Source: Nonomuraea roseoviolacea subsp. carminata (GTDB taxonomy: Bacteria > Actinomycetota > Actinomycetes > Streptosporangiales > Streptosporangiaceae). From it: a stretch of DNA of 64,000 nt. The notes under the pieces were generated by a model. That model was not told the DNA's origin, ran no database searches, and was given only the letters and a program-made list of their open reading frames with translations. Location: contig NZ_JAMZEC010000001.1 of NCBI RefSeq assembly GCF_024172185.1, positions 1,674,001 through 1,738,000 on the forward strand, given 5' to 3'. The position numbers and the translations under genes were made by a program. Shown here one piece after another: positions 18,876 to 26,224 of the stretch (its first letter is position 1; every line of letters starts with the position of its first letter).

Positions 18876-20204
18876 ATGGCAAAAGCCAGCGCAGCAGTCA
18901 TCCTGGCCGGGCTCGCGGTAGCCGTCGCCGCCTGCGGCAACGCGCCGACGACGAGCGAGCCCGCGGCCTCCAGCTCCGCGTCGGCTAGCACGGGTGGCGG
19001 CGGCAAGACCCTCGAAGGCGTCAAGCTCGAGGTGGCCGCCAAGTGGACCGGTGACGAGCAGAAGAACTTCGAGCAGGTGCTCAAGGCCTTCACCGAGAAG
19101 ACCGGCGCCAAGGTCACCTACGCCTCCACCGGTGAGGACACCGGTGCCTACCTCGGCCCGCGCCTCCAGGGCGGCAGCCCGCCCGACGTGGCCATCCTCC
19201 CGCAGCCCGGCCTGGTCCAGCAGTACGCCAAGCAGGGCGCGCTCAAGCCGCTGACCGACGCGGTGACCAAGGAGATCGACACCAACTACACCCCGTACTG
19301 GAAGGAGCTCGGCTCCGCCGACGGCAAGGTGTACGGCGTGCTGATCAAGGCGGCGCACAAGTCGCTGGTCTGGTACCGCACGCAGGCGTTCCAGGACGCC
19401 GGCATCCAGGAGCCGGCCACCTGGGACGACCTGATGAAGGCCGCGCAGACCATCGCCGACTCCGGCACCGCGCCGTTCTCCCTCTGCGGCGCGTCGGCCT
19501 GGACCCTGACCGACCTGTTCGAGAACATCTACCTCTCGACGGCCGGCCCCGAGAAGTACGACCAGCTCTCCAAGCACGAGATCCCGTGGACCGACCCCAG
19601 CGTGGCCACCGCGCTGGAGAAGATCGCGCAGATCGCCGGCAAGCAGGAGTTCATGGTCGACGGCACGTCCGGCACCATGCAGACCGACTTCCCGACCTGC
19701 GCCAACAAGGTCTTCGCCAACAAGAAGTCCGCGATGGTGATCGAGGCCGACTTCGTGGCCACCTCCGTCGCCCAGGCCAAGGCCAAGGTCGGCGAGGACG
19801 CCAAGGCCATCCCGTTCCCGAAGGCCGGCGACACCGCCCCGGTCATCCTCGGCGGCGACGTCGCGGTCGCGATGAAGGACTCCCCCGGCGCCATGGCGCT
19901 GCTGGAGTTCCTGGCCTCCAAGGAGGGCGGCGAGATCTGGGCCAAGCTGCCCGGCTACCTGTCGCCCAACAAGAACGTCTCCCCCGACAACTACCCCGAC
20001 GCGCTGACCAAGCAGCTCGGCCAGACGATCGTCTCGGCCGGTGACGCCGTCCGCTACGACATGTCCGACCTGGCGCCGAGCGCGTTCGGCGGCACCGACG
20101 GCAAGGGCGAGTGGAAGATCCTGCAGGACTTCCTGCGCAAGCCCACGGACATCAAGGGCGCGCAGGCCGCGCTGGAGGCAGAGGCCAAGAAGGCCTGGAA
20201 GTAA
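18876..20204 (+). CDS. Second sugar-binding lipoprotein (AglE-like)
   Basis: 442 residues. Lipobox VAACG at about residues 17-21, a Ser/Ala-rich linker, then a family-1 binding protein (LEVAAKWTGDEQKNFEQVLKAF; VLIKAAHKSLVWYRTQAF). It resembles alpha-glucoside binding proteins and is not a close copy of the first lipoprotein. Both lie in one operon with a single permease pair, so the transporter may use two receptors. There is a 12-bp gap to the first permease. Confidence 0.85.
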   Translation: MAKASAAVILAGLAVAVAACGNAPTTSEPAASSSASASTGGGGKTLEGVKLEVAAKWTGDEQKNFEQVLKAFTEKTGAKVTYASTGEDTGAYLGPRLQGGSPPDVAILPQPGLVQQYAKQGALKPLTDAVTKEIDTNYTPYWKELGSADGKVYGVLIKAAHKSLVWYRTQAFQDAGIQEPATWDDLMKAAQTIADSGTAPFSLCGASAWTLTDLFENIYLSTAGPEKYDQLSKHEIPWTDPSVATALEKIAQIAGKQEFMVDGTSGTMQTDFPTCANKVFANKKSAMVIEADFVATSVAQAKAKVGEDAKAIPFPKAGDTAPVILGGDVAVAMKDSPGAMALLEFLASKEGGEIWAKLPGYLSPNKNVSPDNYPDALTKQLGQTIVSAGDAVRYDMSDLAPSAFGGTDGKGEWKILQDFLRKPTDIKGAQAALEAEAKKAWK

Positions 20205-20216
20205 AGAGGTAAGGCC

Positions 20217-21602
20217 GTGACCGAACGGTTGGACGGCCCGGCCCCGGCGGTGCCGCGCGAGGAGGAGACCTCGCGCGGCGGCGCATCAGGACCGGCTGAC
20301 ACCCCCAGCACCAAGCTACGCCTCGGCCCCTCCCCGGCGGTCGCCATCGCCTTCCTCCTCCCGGCGGCCCTGCTGCTGGGCGTCTGGGTGGTCTACCCGA
20401 TCGTCTACTCCCTGTTCCGCAGCCTCTTCGACGCCTCGGGCACGGGGTTCGTGGGGCTGGGGAACTACGCCACGATCTTCACCGACGGCAACATGCTCAC
20501 CACGATCAGGAACAACCTGATCTGGGTGGTCGTGGCGCCGATCGTGGTCACCACGCTCGGGCTGATCTTCGCGGTGCTCACCGAGCGGATCCGGTGGGCG
20601 ACGGCGTTCAAGCTCATCGTGTTCATGCCCATGGCGGTCTCGCTCATGGCCGCCGGCGTGATCTTCCGCCTGGTGTACGACGAGGCCCCGGACAAGGGCG
20701 TGGCCAACGCCATCCTCACCACCGTGCACGACACGTTCTCCTCCTCGCAGGGCTACCCGGAGGCGCGTCCCCGCGAGGGCGCCCAGTCGGCGGTGGCGGC
20801 GCAGAACGGCGGAGTCGTCACCAAGCAGGCCGTACAGGCCGGCCAGCCCGTGCTGGTCCCGATCGTGGGCGTCAAGCCCGCGGTCATGCCGAAGAACGCC
20901 CAGCCCGCCAAGGCGCCCACGGGCGGCGGCGGCCTGGCCGGCACGGTGTGGTTCGACTTCACCCCCGGCGGCGGAGGCGCGCCGAACCAGGTCGACTCGG
21001 GCGAGAAGGGCCTGCCCGGCATGACGGTCGAGGCGGTCAAGGACGGCCAGGTGGCCGGCACCGCCACGACGGCCGAGGACGGCTCGTTCCGCTTCGAGGG
21101 ACTGCCCGCCGGCTCGTACGTGGTGCGGCTGCCGCAGTCGAACTTCAAGGCCGCCTACAACGGCCTGACCTGGCTCGGGCCGACGCTCATCACACCGGCG
21201 ATCATCGGCGCGTTCGTGTGGGTGTGGGCCGGCTTCGCGATGGTGCTGATCGCGGCGGGCCTGGCGGCCATCCCGCGGGACGCGCTGGAGGCGGCCCGCA
21301 TCGACGGAGCGACGGAGTGGCAGGTGTTCCGGCGGATCACGATTCCGCTGCTGTCGCCGGTGCTGCTGGTCGTCTTCGTCACCATGATCATCAATACCCT
21401 GAAGGTCTTCGACCTCGTCTTCATCATCGCGCCGTCCTCGGTCCAGCCGCAGGCGAACGTGGTCGCGCTGGAGATGTGGCGGGTGGCCTTCGGCGGCGGC
21501 AACAACCAGGGGCTCGGCAGCGCGCTGGCGATCTTCCTGCTCATTCTGGTCCTGCCTTTCATGATCATGAACATCCGCAGGTTCAGGAGGGAGAACGCAT
21601 GA
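20217..21602 (+). CDS. Sugar ABC permease with inserted extracytoplasmic SdrD/CnaB-like domain
   Basis: 461 residues, against about 300 for the MalF/AglF family. After an N-terminal Pro-rich tail come membrane helices at about residues 42-62, 98-120 and 130-155. Residues about 170-320 are an insertion outside the membrane: a low-complexity stretch, then a beta-sandwich repeat typical of SdrD_B/carboxypeptidase-regulatory domains (GLPGMTVEAVKDGQVAG; EDGSFRFEGLPAGSYVVRLP). The permease core resumes with the ATPase-coupling EAA loop EAARIDGATEWQVF. The insertion site matches the periplasmic loop of MalF. GTG start; ATGA overlap with the next permease. Confidence 0.88.
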   Translation: MTERLDGPAPAVPREEETSRGGASGPADTPSTKLRLGPSPAVAIAFLLPAALLLGVWVVYPIVYSLFRSLFDASGTGFVGLGNYATIFTDGNMLTTIRNNLIWVVVAPIVVTTLGLIFAVLTERIRWATAFKLIVFMPMAVSLMAAGVIFRLVYDEAPDKGVANAILTTVHDTFSSSQGYPEARPREGAQSAVAAQNGGVVTKQAVQAGQPVLVPIVGVKPAVMPKNAQPAKAPTGGGGLAGTVWFDFTPGGGGAPNQVDSGEKGLPGMTVEAVKDGQVAGTATTAEDGSFRFEGLPAGSYVVRLPQSNFKAAYNGLTWLGPTLITPAIIGAFVWVWAGFAMVLIAAGLAAIPRDALEAARIDGATEWQVFRRITIPLLSPVLLVVFVTMIINTLKVFDLVFIIAPSSVQPQANVVALEMWRVAFGGGNNQGLGSALAIFLLILVLPFMIMNIRRFRRENA

Positions 21603-22501
21603 CGACCGCGACAGCCACGGCCGCTCCCGCCGGCCTGCAGACGGGCGCGCCGCGCAGGGGCCTGGCCAGCAAGATCGTGGACCGTGTCGGCAGCGGCGTG
21701 GTCCAGGTCCTCATGGTGCTGCTCGGCGTGTTCTGGCTGGTGCCCACGATCGGCCTGTTCGTCGTCTCGCTGCGCACGGTGGACGTCAACAACGCCGAGG
21801 GCTGGTGGACGGTCTTCACCAAGCCGGCCGAGCTGACCATCAAGAACTACAGCGACCTGCTGGCCAGCGGCTTCACCTCGTCGTTCTGGAACACCGTGGC
21901 GATCACGGTGCCGACCACCATCCTGGTGATCGGCATCGCGGCCATGGCGGCCTACGCGTTCGCGTGGATGGAGTTCAAGGGCCGCGACTCGCTGTTCCTC
22001 GTCGTGGTCGGGCTGCTGATCGTGCCGATCCAGATCGCGCTGATCCCGATCGCCGCCATGTACGGCGGCATGGGGATCTTCGGCTCGATCCCCGGCGTGG
22101 TGCTGTTCCACACGGCGTTCGGCCTGCCGTTCGCGATCTTCCTGCTCCGCAACTTCTTCGTCGGCATCCCGGCCTCGCTGCTGGAGGCGGCCCGGATGGA
22201 CGGCGCGCCGGAGTGGAAGATCTTCGTCTCGGTGGTGTTCCCGCTGGGCAAGCCGGCGATCGCGTCGCTGGGCATCTTCCAGTTCCTGTGGGTGTGGAAC
22301 GACATGCTCATCGCGCTGGTCTTCGCCAACCCCGAGAACCAGCCGATGACCAAGGCCCTCCAGTCGCAGATGCGGCAGTTCGGATCGAACATCGACATCC
22401 TGTCCTCCGGGGCGTTCCTGTCGCTGATCATCCCGCTGATCCTGTTCTTCGCGTTCCAGCGGTACTTCGTCCAGGGCATGATGGCCGGCTCCGTCAAGTA
22501 G
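21599..22501 (+). CDS. Sugar ABC transporter permease (MalG/AglG-like)
   Basis: 300 residues, usual family length. Six membrane helices and the coupling EAA motif EAARMDGAPEWKIFVSVVFPL at about residues 200-220. It pairs with the enlarged permease upstream. No ATPase gene follows. In actinomycetes such importers commonly share one MsiK-type ATPase encoded elsewhere (established knowledge), which probably applies here. Confidence 0.92.
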   Translation: MTTATATAAPAGLQTGAPRRGLASKIVDRVGSGVVQVLMVLLGVFWLVPTIGLFVVSLRTVDVNNAEGWWTVFTKPAELTIKNYSDLLASGFTSSFWNTVAITVPTTILVIGIAAMAAYAFAWMEFKGRDSLFLVVVGLLIVPIQIALIPIAAMYGGMGIFGSIPGVVLFHTAFGLPFAIFLLRNFFVGIPASLLEAARMDGAPEWKIFVSVVFPLGKPAIASLGIFQFLWVWNDMLIALVFANPENQPMTKALQSQMRQFGSNIDILSSGAFLSLIIPLILFFAFQRYFVQGMMAGSVK

Positions 22502-22514
22502 CCGGTCCTCCGTA

Positions 22515-22554
22515 AGCGGGCGCTCGCATCTCACAGGGGCTGCGGGCGCCCGCT
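22515..22554 (+). terminator. Terminator of the sugar importer operon
   Basis: Arms AGCGGGCGC (22515-22523) and GCGCCCGCT (22546-22554), 14 bp after the permease stop, with additional pairing possible in the loop. Confidence 0.6.
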
Positions 22555-22639
22555 CCGTCGTGCTCTGTGATCATTCCGGTACGGCCTGAGCGCCCGATTC
22601 GGGCACGGGCCGCACCAGACCTGGATAGGCTGATCGGCC

Positions 22640-23317
22640 ATGGCAGGTCGTCCCCTGAACGAAGTCGTCGAAGCCGGATGGGCCCGAGCACTGGAGCCCG
22701 TCGCCGAGCGGATCGCCCACATGGGCGAGTTCCTGCGCAACGAGATCAACGAAGGCCGGCAGTACCTCCCCTCCGGAGCCAACGTCCTGCGTGCCTTCAG
22801 CCAGCCCTTCGACGAGGTCAAGGTGCTGATCGTCGGGCAGGACCCCTACCCCACCCCCGGGCACCCCATCGGGCTGTCCTTCTCCGTCGCCCCCGACGTG
22901 CGGCCCATCCCGGGCAGTCTGCTCAACATCTACAAGGAGATGGAGTCCGACCTGGGGCTCCCGCGTCCCGCGAACGGCGACCTGACCCCGTGGGCCGACC
23001 AGGGCGTCCTGCTGCTCAACAGGGTGCTCACCGTGATGCCCGGCAAGCCCGCCTCCCACCGTGGCAAGGGCTGGGAGGAGGTCACCGAGCAGGCCATCCG
23101 CGCCCTCGTGGCCCGCGACAAGCCGATGGTCGCGATCCTGTGGGGCCGCGACGCCCGCAACCTCGCGCCCATGCTCGGCCAGGTGCCGCGCATCGAGTCG
23201 GCCCACCCGTCGCCGCTGTCGGCGCGCAACGGTTTCTTCGGGTCGCGGCCGTTCAGCCGGGCCAACGAGCTGCTCATCCAGCAAGGCGCGACCCCGGTCG
23301 AGTGGAAGCTGCCCTAG
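22640..23317 (+). CDS. ung: Uracil-DNA glycosylase, family 1
   Basis: 225 residues, full family length. It removes uracil from DNA in base-excision repair. Motif [11 protein letters not shown] carries the catalytic Asp; the LLLNRVLTV strand and the C-terminal [21 protein letters not shown] supply the uracil-pocket Asn region and the DNA-intercalating loop. ATG 22640 is the natural start. It stands alone after the importer terminator and 10 bp ahead of a small acidic protein. Confidence 0.96.
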   Translation: MAGRPLNEVVEAGWARALEPVAERIAHMGEFLRNEINEGRQYLPSGANVLRAFSQPFDEVKVLIVGQDPYPTPGHPIGLSFSVAPDVRPIPGSLLNIYKEMESDLGLPRPANGDLTPWADQGVLLLNRVLTVMPGKPASHRGKGWEEVTEQAIRALVARDKPMVAILWGRDARNLAPMLGQVPRIESAHPSPLSARNGFFGSRPFSRANELLIQQGATPVEWKLP

Positions 23318-23327
23318 CATCGTCGCC

Positions 23328-23651
23328 ATGAGCGATAACGAGAAATTCCTGCGTCTCACGGTCGAGCTGACCGTCGAGGTGCTCGACGTCAACGCGTTGC
23401 AGGCCGCCGCGCTCGCCGAGATCCGGCACCCGGACGCCGACCTGTCCGACGAGGAACGGGCCGAGCAGGCCGAGCTGGTCTCCTCCGACGAGACCGGCGC
23501 CTCGGCGCTGCAGTGGCTCATCGAGCCCGACCACGTGCTCCAGCTCGTGGACCACATCGACGAGATCGAGCCCCGCGAGGCCATGCTGGGTGTCGAGCCG
23601 TCCGAAGCGCCCGAGGACGACGAGGACGACGAGGAGCATGCGCACGCCTGA
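23328..23651 (+). CDS. Small acidic hypothetical protein
   Basis: 107 residues from ATG 23328 (MSDNEKFLRLTVELTVEVLD). The first 80 residues are mixed alpha/beta; the last 20 are almost all acidic (EAPEDDEDDEEHAHA). It has no membrane or signal segment. I do not recognise a function. The spacing of 10 bp after ung suggests co-transcription. A strong terminator follows immediately. Confidence 0.65.
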   Translation: MSDNEKFLRLTVELTVEVLDVNALQAAALAEIRHPDADLSDEERAEQAELVSSDETGASALQWLIEPDHVLQLVDHIDEIEPREAMLGVEPSEAPEDDEDDEEHAHA

Positions 23652-23659
23652 CGTCGGGA

Positions 23660-23693
23660 GCCGGTCACGGCGCTGAGGCGCGCCGTGACCGGC
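23660..23693 (+). terminator. Terminator after the small acidic gene
   Basis: Perfect 13-bp arms GCCGGTCACGGCG (23660-23672) and CGCCGTGACCGGC (23681-23693) with an 8-base loop, 9 bp after the stop codon. Confidence 0.8.
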
Positions 23694-23744
23694 CGTCAGG
23701 CCGGCCAGAGGTCCGGCGGCCGTCAGGCCGGCGAAGAGTCCGGG
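23691..23744. repeat. 27-bp tandem repeat
   Basis: Two adjacent 27-bp units, 23691-23717 and 23718-23744, sharing the first 15 bases GGCCGTCAGGCCGGC and most of the rest. The first unit overlaps the right arm of the terminator. Confidence 0.75.
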
Positions 23745-23784
23745 CACGGGTCCGTCCGTGCCCGCCCGCACGAGAGGGCACGCT

Positions 23785-24075
23785 GTGATCGTCGCATTCT
23801 CCATCACCCCGCTGGGCGTCGGCGAAGGCGTCGCCGAGCCGGTGGCGCGCGCCGTCAAGGTGGTCAGGGAGAGCGGGCTGCCGAACCGCACGGACGCCAT
23901 GTTCACCACGATCGAGGGCGAGTGGGACGAGGTGATGGCCGTCGTCAAGCGCGCCGTGGACGCCGTGGCGGAGGTCGCGCCCCGGGTCAGCCTCGTCCTG
24001 AAGGCCGACCTGCGCGAGGGCGTCACGGACGGGATGACGAGCAAGCTCGAATCCCTGGAACGCCACCTCTCCTAG
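23785..24075 (+). CDS. MTH1187/YqgV-family (DUF77) thiamine-binding-like protein
   Basis: 96 residues starting [17 protein letters not shown] from GTG 23785, with AGAGGG about 8 bp upstream; a longer frame from 23758 adds nine unconserved residues. The ferredoxin-like fold and the FSITPLG N-terminus match the MTH1187 family, small tetrameric proteins some of which bind thiamine or its precursors. Conserved [18 protein letters not shown] supports the call. No thiamine gene is adjacent. Confidence 0.8.
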   Translation: MIVAFSITPLGVGEGVAEPVARAVKVVRESGLPNRTDAMFTTIEGEWDEVMAVVKRAVDAVAEVAPRVSLVLKADLREGVTDGMTSKLESLERHLS

Positions 24076-24108
24076 CCCCTTCCCGGGGGTCCTCTCCCTG
24101 AGAGTCCG

Positions 24109-24129
24109 CGTGCCCGCACCGTGGGCACG
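24109..24129 (+). terminator. Small hairpin after the DUF77 gene
   Basis: CGTGCCC (24109-24115) and GGGCACG (24123-24129) with a 7-base loop. A modest terminator candidate. Confidence 0.45.
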
Positions 24130-24172
24130 CCCCCATCGTCTTGTCCGACGTACGGAACCCGGACCGCAAACG

Positions 24173-24238
24173 CGATATGTCTTGACCTCTCTCAAAACGC
24201 GACATATCGTGTCTCTCGCGACGCGAACGCGATATGAC
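24173..24238 (+). promoter_or_regulatory. Promoter with overlapping operator for the FAD monooxygenase
   Basis: CGATATGTC (24173-24181) and GACATATCG (24201-24209) are perfect 9-bp inverted arms. A third near-copy CGATATGAC is at 24230-24238. Between and over the arms lies a sigma-70-like promoter: TTGACC (24182-24187) and TATCGT (24205-24210), 17 bp apart. Repressor binding would block the promoter. The repressor gene is not adjacent. Confidence 0.55.
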
Positions 24239-24279
24239 GCGTCCTTCGATCTTCCTCGCGTACCCCCTGAGAGGTGGAC

Positions 24280-25872
24280 ATGAAGCACGAGCGAGTGCCC
24301 GTCCTGATCGTCGGCGGCGGCTACGCCGGGCTGAGCGCGGCCATGCTGCTCGCGTGGCGGCAGATCCCCGTCATGCTCGTCGAACGGCATCCCGGCACCT
24401 CGATCCAGCCCAAGGCGTTCGGCGTCAGCCCGCGAGCCGTCGAGCTGCTGCGCCCCGTGCCCGGCGTCGAGCACGCCCTCGGCCAGATCTGGGAGGGCAT
24501 CGGCGACGGCATGCGCATCGCCATCGCCCCCAGCCTCAGCGCCCCGAACCCCCACATGATCATGGAGGACCAGGGGCTGGACTTCCTCGCCGAGCTCACC
24601 CCCGCGATCCAGGTGGGCGCCCCGCAGGCCGAGATCGAGCGCGTGCTGCGCGGCAAGGCCGAGGAGCTGGGCGCCGACCTGCGCTTCTCCACCGAGCTGG
24701 TCACGCTCGACCAGGACGGCGAGGGCGTGACGGCGGTCATCCGCTCGGACGGTGTCGACAGCATGGTCCGGGCCGACTACGTGGTGGCCGCCGACGGCTA
24801 CCGCAGCCCGCTGCGCCAGGCGCTCGGCATCCCCACCACGGGCAAGGGACCGCTCGGGCACATGTTCTCGATCATGTTCGACGCGGACCTGAGCGGGCTC
24901 GTCCGCGAGCGCGAGGTCACGCTGTGGTACCTGCAGAACGACGTGTTCACCGGCGTGATCGTCACCGGCACCGGCGTCGGCGCGCACGTCGTGGGCGTCA
25001 ACTACGACCCGGACAAGGGCGAGAGCGCGGCCGACTTCACCCCCGAGCGGTGCGTGGAGCTGGTGCGCGTCGCCACCGGCGTGCCGGACCTCGACGTGCG
25101 GATCCTGGACACGGCCTCCTTCACGCTGGCGCACATCCTGGCCGAGCGGTACCGGCACGGCCGGGTGTTCCTGGCCGGCGACGCGGCCCACACCATGCCC
25201 CCCACGGGCGGGCAGGGCGGCAGCACCGCGCTGCAGGACGGCTGCGACATCGCCTGGCGGCTCTGGCTCGTCCTCACCGGCCAGGCCGGGCCCGGCTTCC
25301 TCGACACGTACGACGCGGAGCGCCGCCCCATCGGCACCCTGACCGCCGACGCGCAGCTCGCCAACCTCGGGGTGCGGATGCCGCCCGCCCAGCGCGTCGA
25401 CTACCCGGAGCCGCTGGAGGACTACGTCCCCGCCCTGCTCGGCTACCGCTACCACTCCACGGCCGTCGTGGCGGAGCCTGGCGACGACGGCTCGCTGCTG
25501 GAGGACCCGCGCGTGCCCACCGGCCGGCCCGGCGGCCGGGCCCCGCACGTCGTCCTCGACTGGGACGGGCAGCGGATCTCCACGATCGACCTGTTCGCGT
25601 CGGGGTTCGTGCTGCTGGCCGGGCCGAAGGGGCTGGCCTGGACCGACGCCGGACGCCGGGTGCAGGAGCAGCTCGGGATCCAGCTCACGCGGATCAGGGT
25701 GGGCGACGAGCTGACGGACGTGGAGGGGGTCTTCGGCAAGAGGTACGGCGTGGGCGAGGGCGGCGCCGTACTGGTGCGGCCCGACGGATACGTGGCCTGG
25801 CGCTCCCCGGAGCCGGACCCCGCGCCGGCGGCCACGCTGGAGCGCGTCCTACGCCAGATCCTCAGCCGCTGA
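24280..25872 (+). CDS. FAD-dependent aromatic monooxygenase (PHBH/RdmE-like)
   Basis: 530 residues from ATG 24280 with GAGAGGTGG upstream. The FAD dinucleotide loop VGGGYAGLSAAMLL is at the N-terminus, the DG motif is VVAADGYRSPLRQAL, and the GD motif is FLAGDAAHTMPPTGGQGGS. The last 120 residues form the thioredoxin-like C-terminal domain of aromatic polyketide hydroxylases (LDWDGQRISTIDLFASGFVLLAG). It hydroxylates an aromatic ring using NAD(P)H and O2; substrate unknown. No polyketide genes are near, so a detoxification role is also possible. Its 3' end is duplicated downstream. Confidence 0.9.
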   Translation: MKHERVPVLIVGGGYAGLSAAMLLAWRQIPVMLVERHPGTSIQPKAFGVSPRAVELLRPVPGVEHALGQIWEGIGDGMRIAIAPSLSAPNPHMIMEDQGLDFLAELTPAIQVGAPQAEIERVLRGKAEELGADLRFSTELVTLDQDGEGVTAVIRSDGVDSMVRADYVVAADGYRSPLRQALGIPTTGKGPLGHMFSIMFDADLSGLVREREVTLWYLQNDVFTGVIVTGTGVGAHVVGVNYDPDKGESAADFTPERCVELVRVATGVPDLDVRILDTASFTLAHILAERYRHGRVFLAGDAAHTMPPTGGQGGSTALQDGCDIAWRLWLVLTGQAGPGFLDTYDAERRPIGTLTADAQLANLGVRMPPAQRVDYPEPLEDYVPALLGYRYHSTAVVAEPGDDGSLLEDPRVPTGRPGGRAPHVVLDWDGQRISTIDLFASGFVLLAGPKGLAWTDAGRRVQEQLGIQLTRIRVGDELTDVEGVFGKRYGVGEGGAVLVRPDGYVAWRSPEPDPAPAATLERVLRQILSR

Positions 25873-25945
25873 CCAGCCTCCTCCAGCGACCACCACGCCG
25901 GAGCACGCCCTACACCAGATCCTCAGCCGCTGACGGGCCTTCCTC
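25837..25945. repeat. Tandem duplication of the monooxygenase 3' end
   Basis: 25837-25884 and 25898-25945 align over 48 bp at an offset of 61 bp with an identical 20-bp core, CCAGATCCTCAGCCGCTGAC (25854-25873 and 25915-25934). The core includes the last codons (QILSR) and stop. The second copy is outside the gene and keeps its stop. Confidence 0.85.
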
Positions 25946-26153
25946 TGGTGGCTTCGCGCGCTCCGGCCATGCCGGGGGGACGTGTCGTGCCCGTGGGCCG
26001 CGCGTCCGCGCCGCGATGGGCCGGCGGCTCGCGCCCGCGCCACCGACCCATCGCGCGATCCCCCACGACCGATCGTCGTCGCTTGCCCGATCTGTGCGGG
26101 AATCCGGCCCAAGCAGATAGTTCGTGAGCCCGATTGCCGCGGCGAGGTGTCTC
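25946..26153. other. Gene-free stretch before the MocR regulator
   Basis: Together with the repeat upstream this makes about 330 bp without a gene. I see no convincing small ORF. Minus-strand frames here are low-quality shadows. No divergent target gene for the MocR regulator is present. Confidence 0.4.
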
Positions 26154-26224
26154 ATCCCTGAGAACGTAGAGAACATCTGGCTCAGGGATATAGTCCAGAT
26201 CCATGGAGGATGAGTGGTCCAGAT
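26154..26224 (+). promoter_or_regulatory. MocR promoter and operator elements
   Basis: ATCCCTGAG (26154-26162) and CTCAGGGAT (26181-26189) are a perfect 9-bp inverted repeat. The -10-like TATAGT at 26189-26194 ends 8 bp before the ATG, so the mRNA may be leaderless. TCCAGAT repeats at 26194-26200 and 26218-26224, with the opposite ATCTGG at 26175-26180; MocR/PdxR proteins bind such mixed direct and inverted repeats. Confidence 0.45.
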
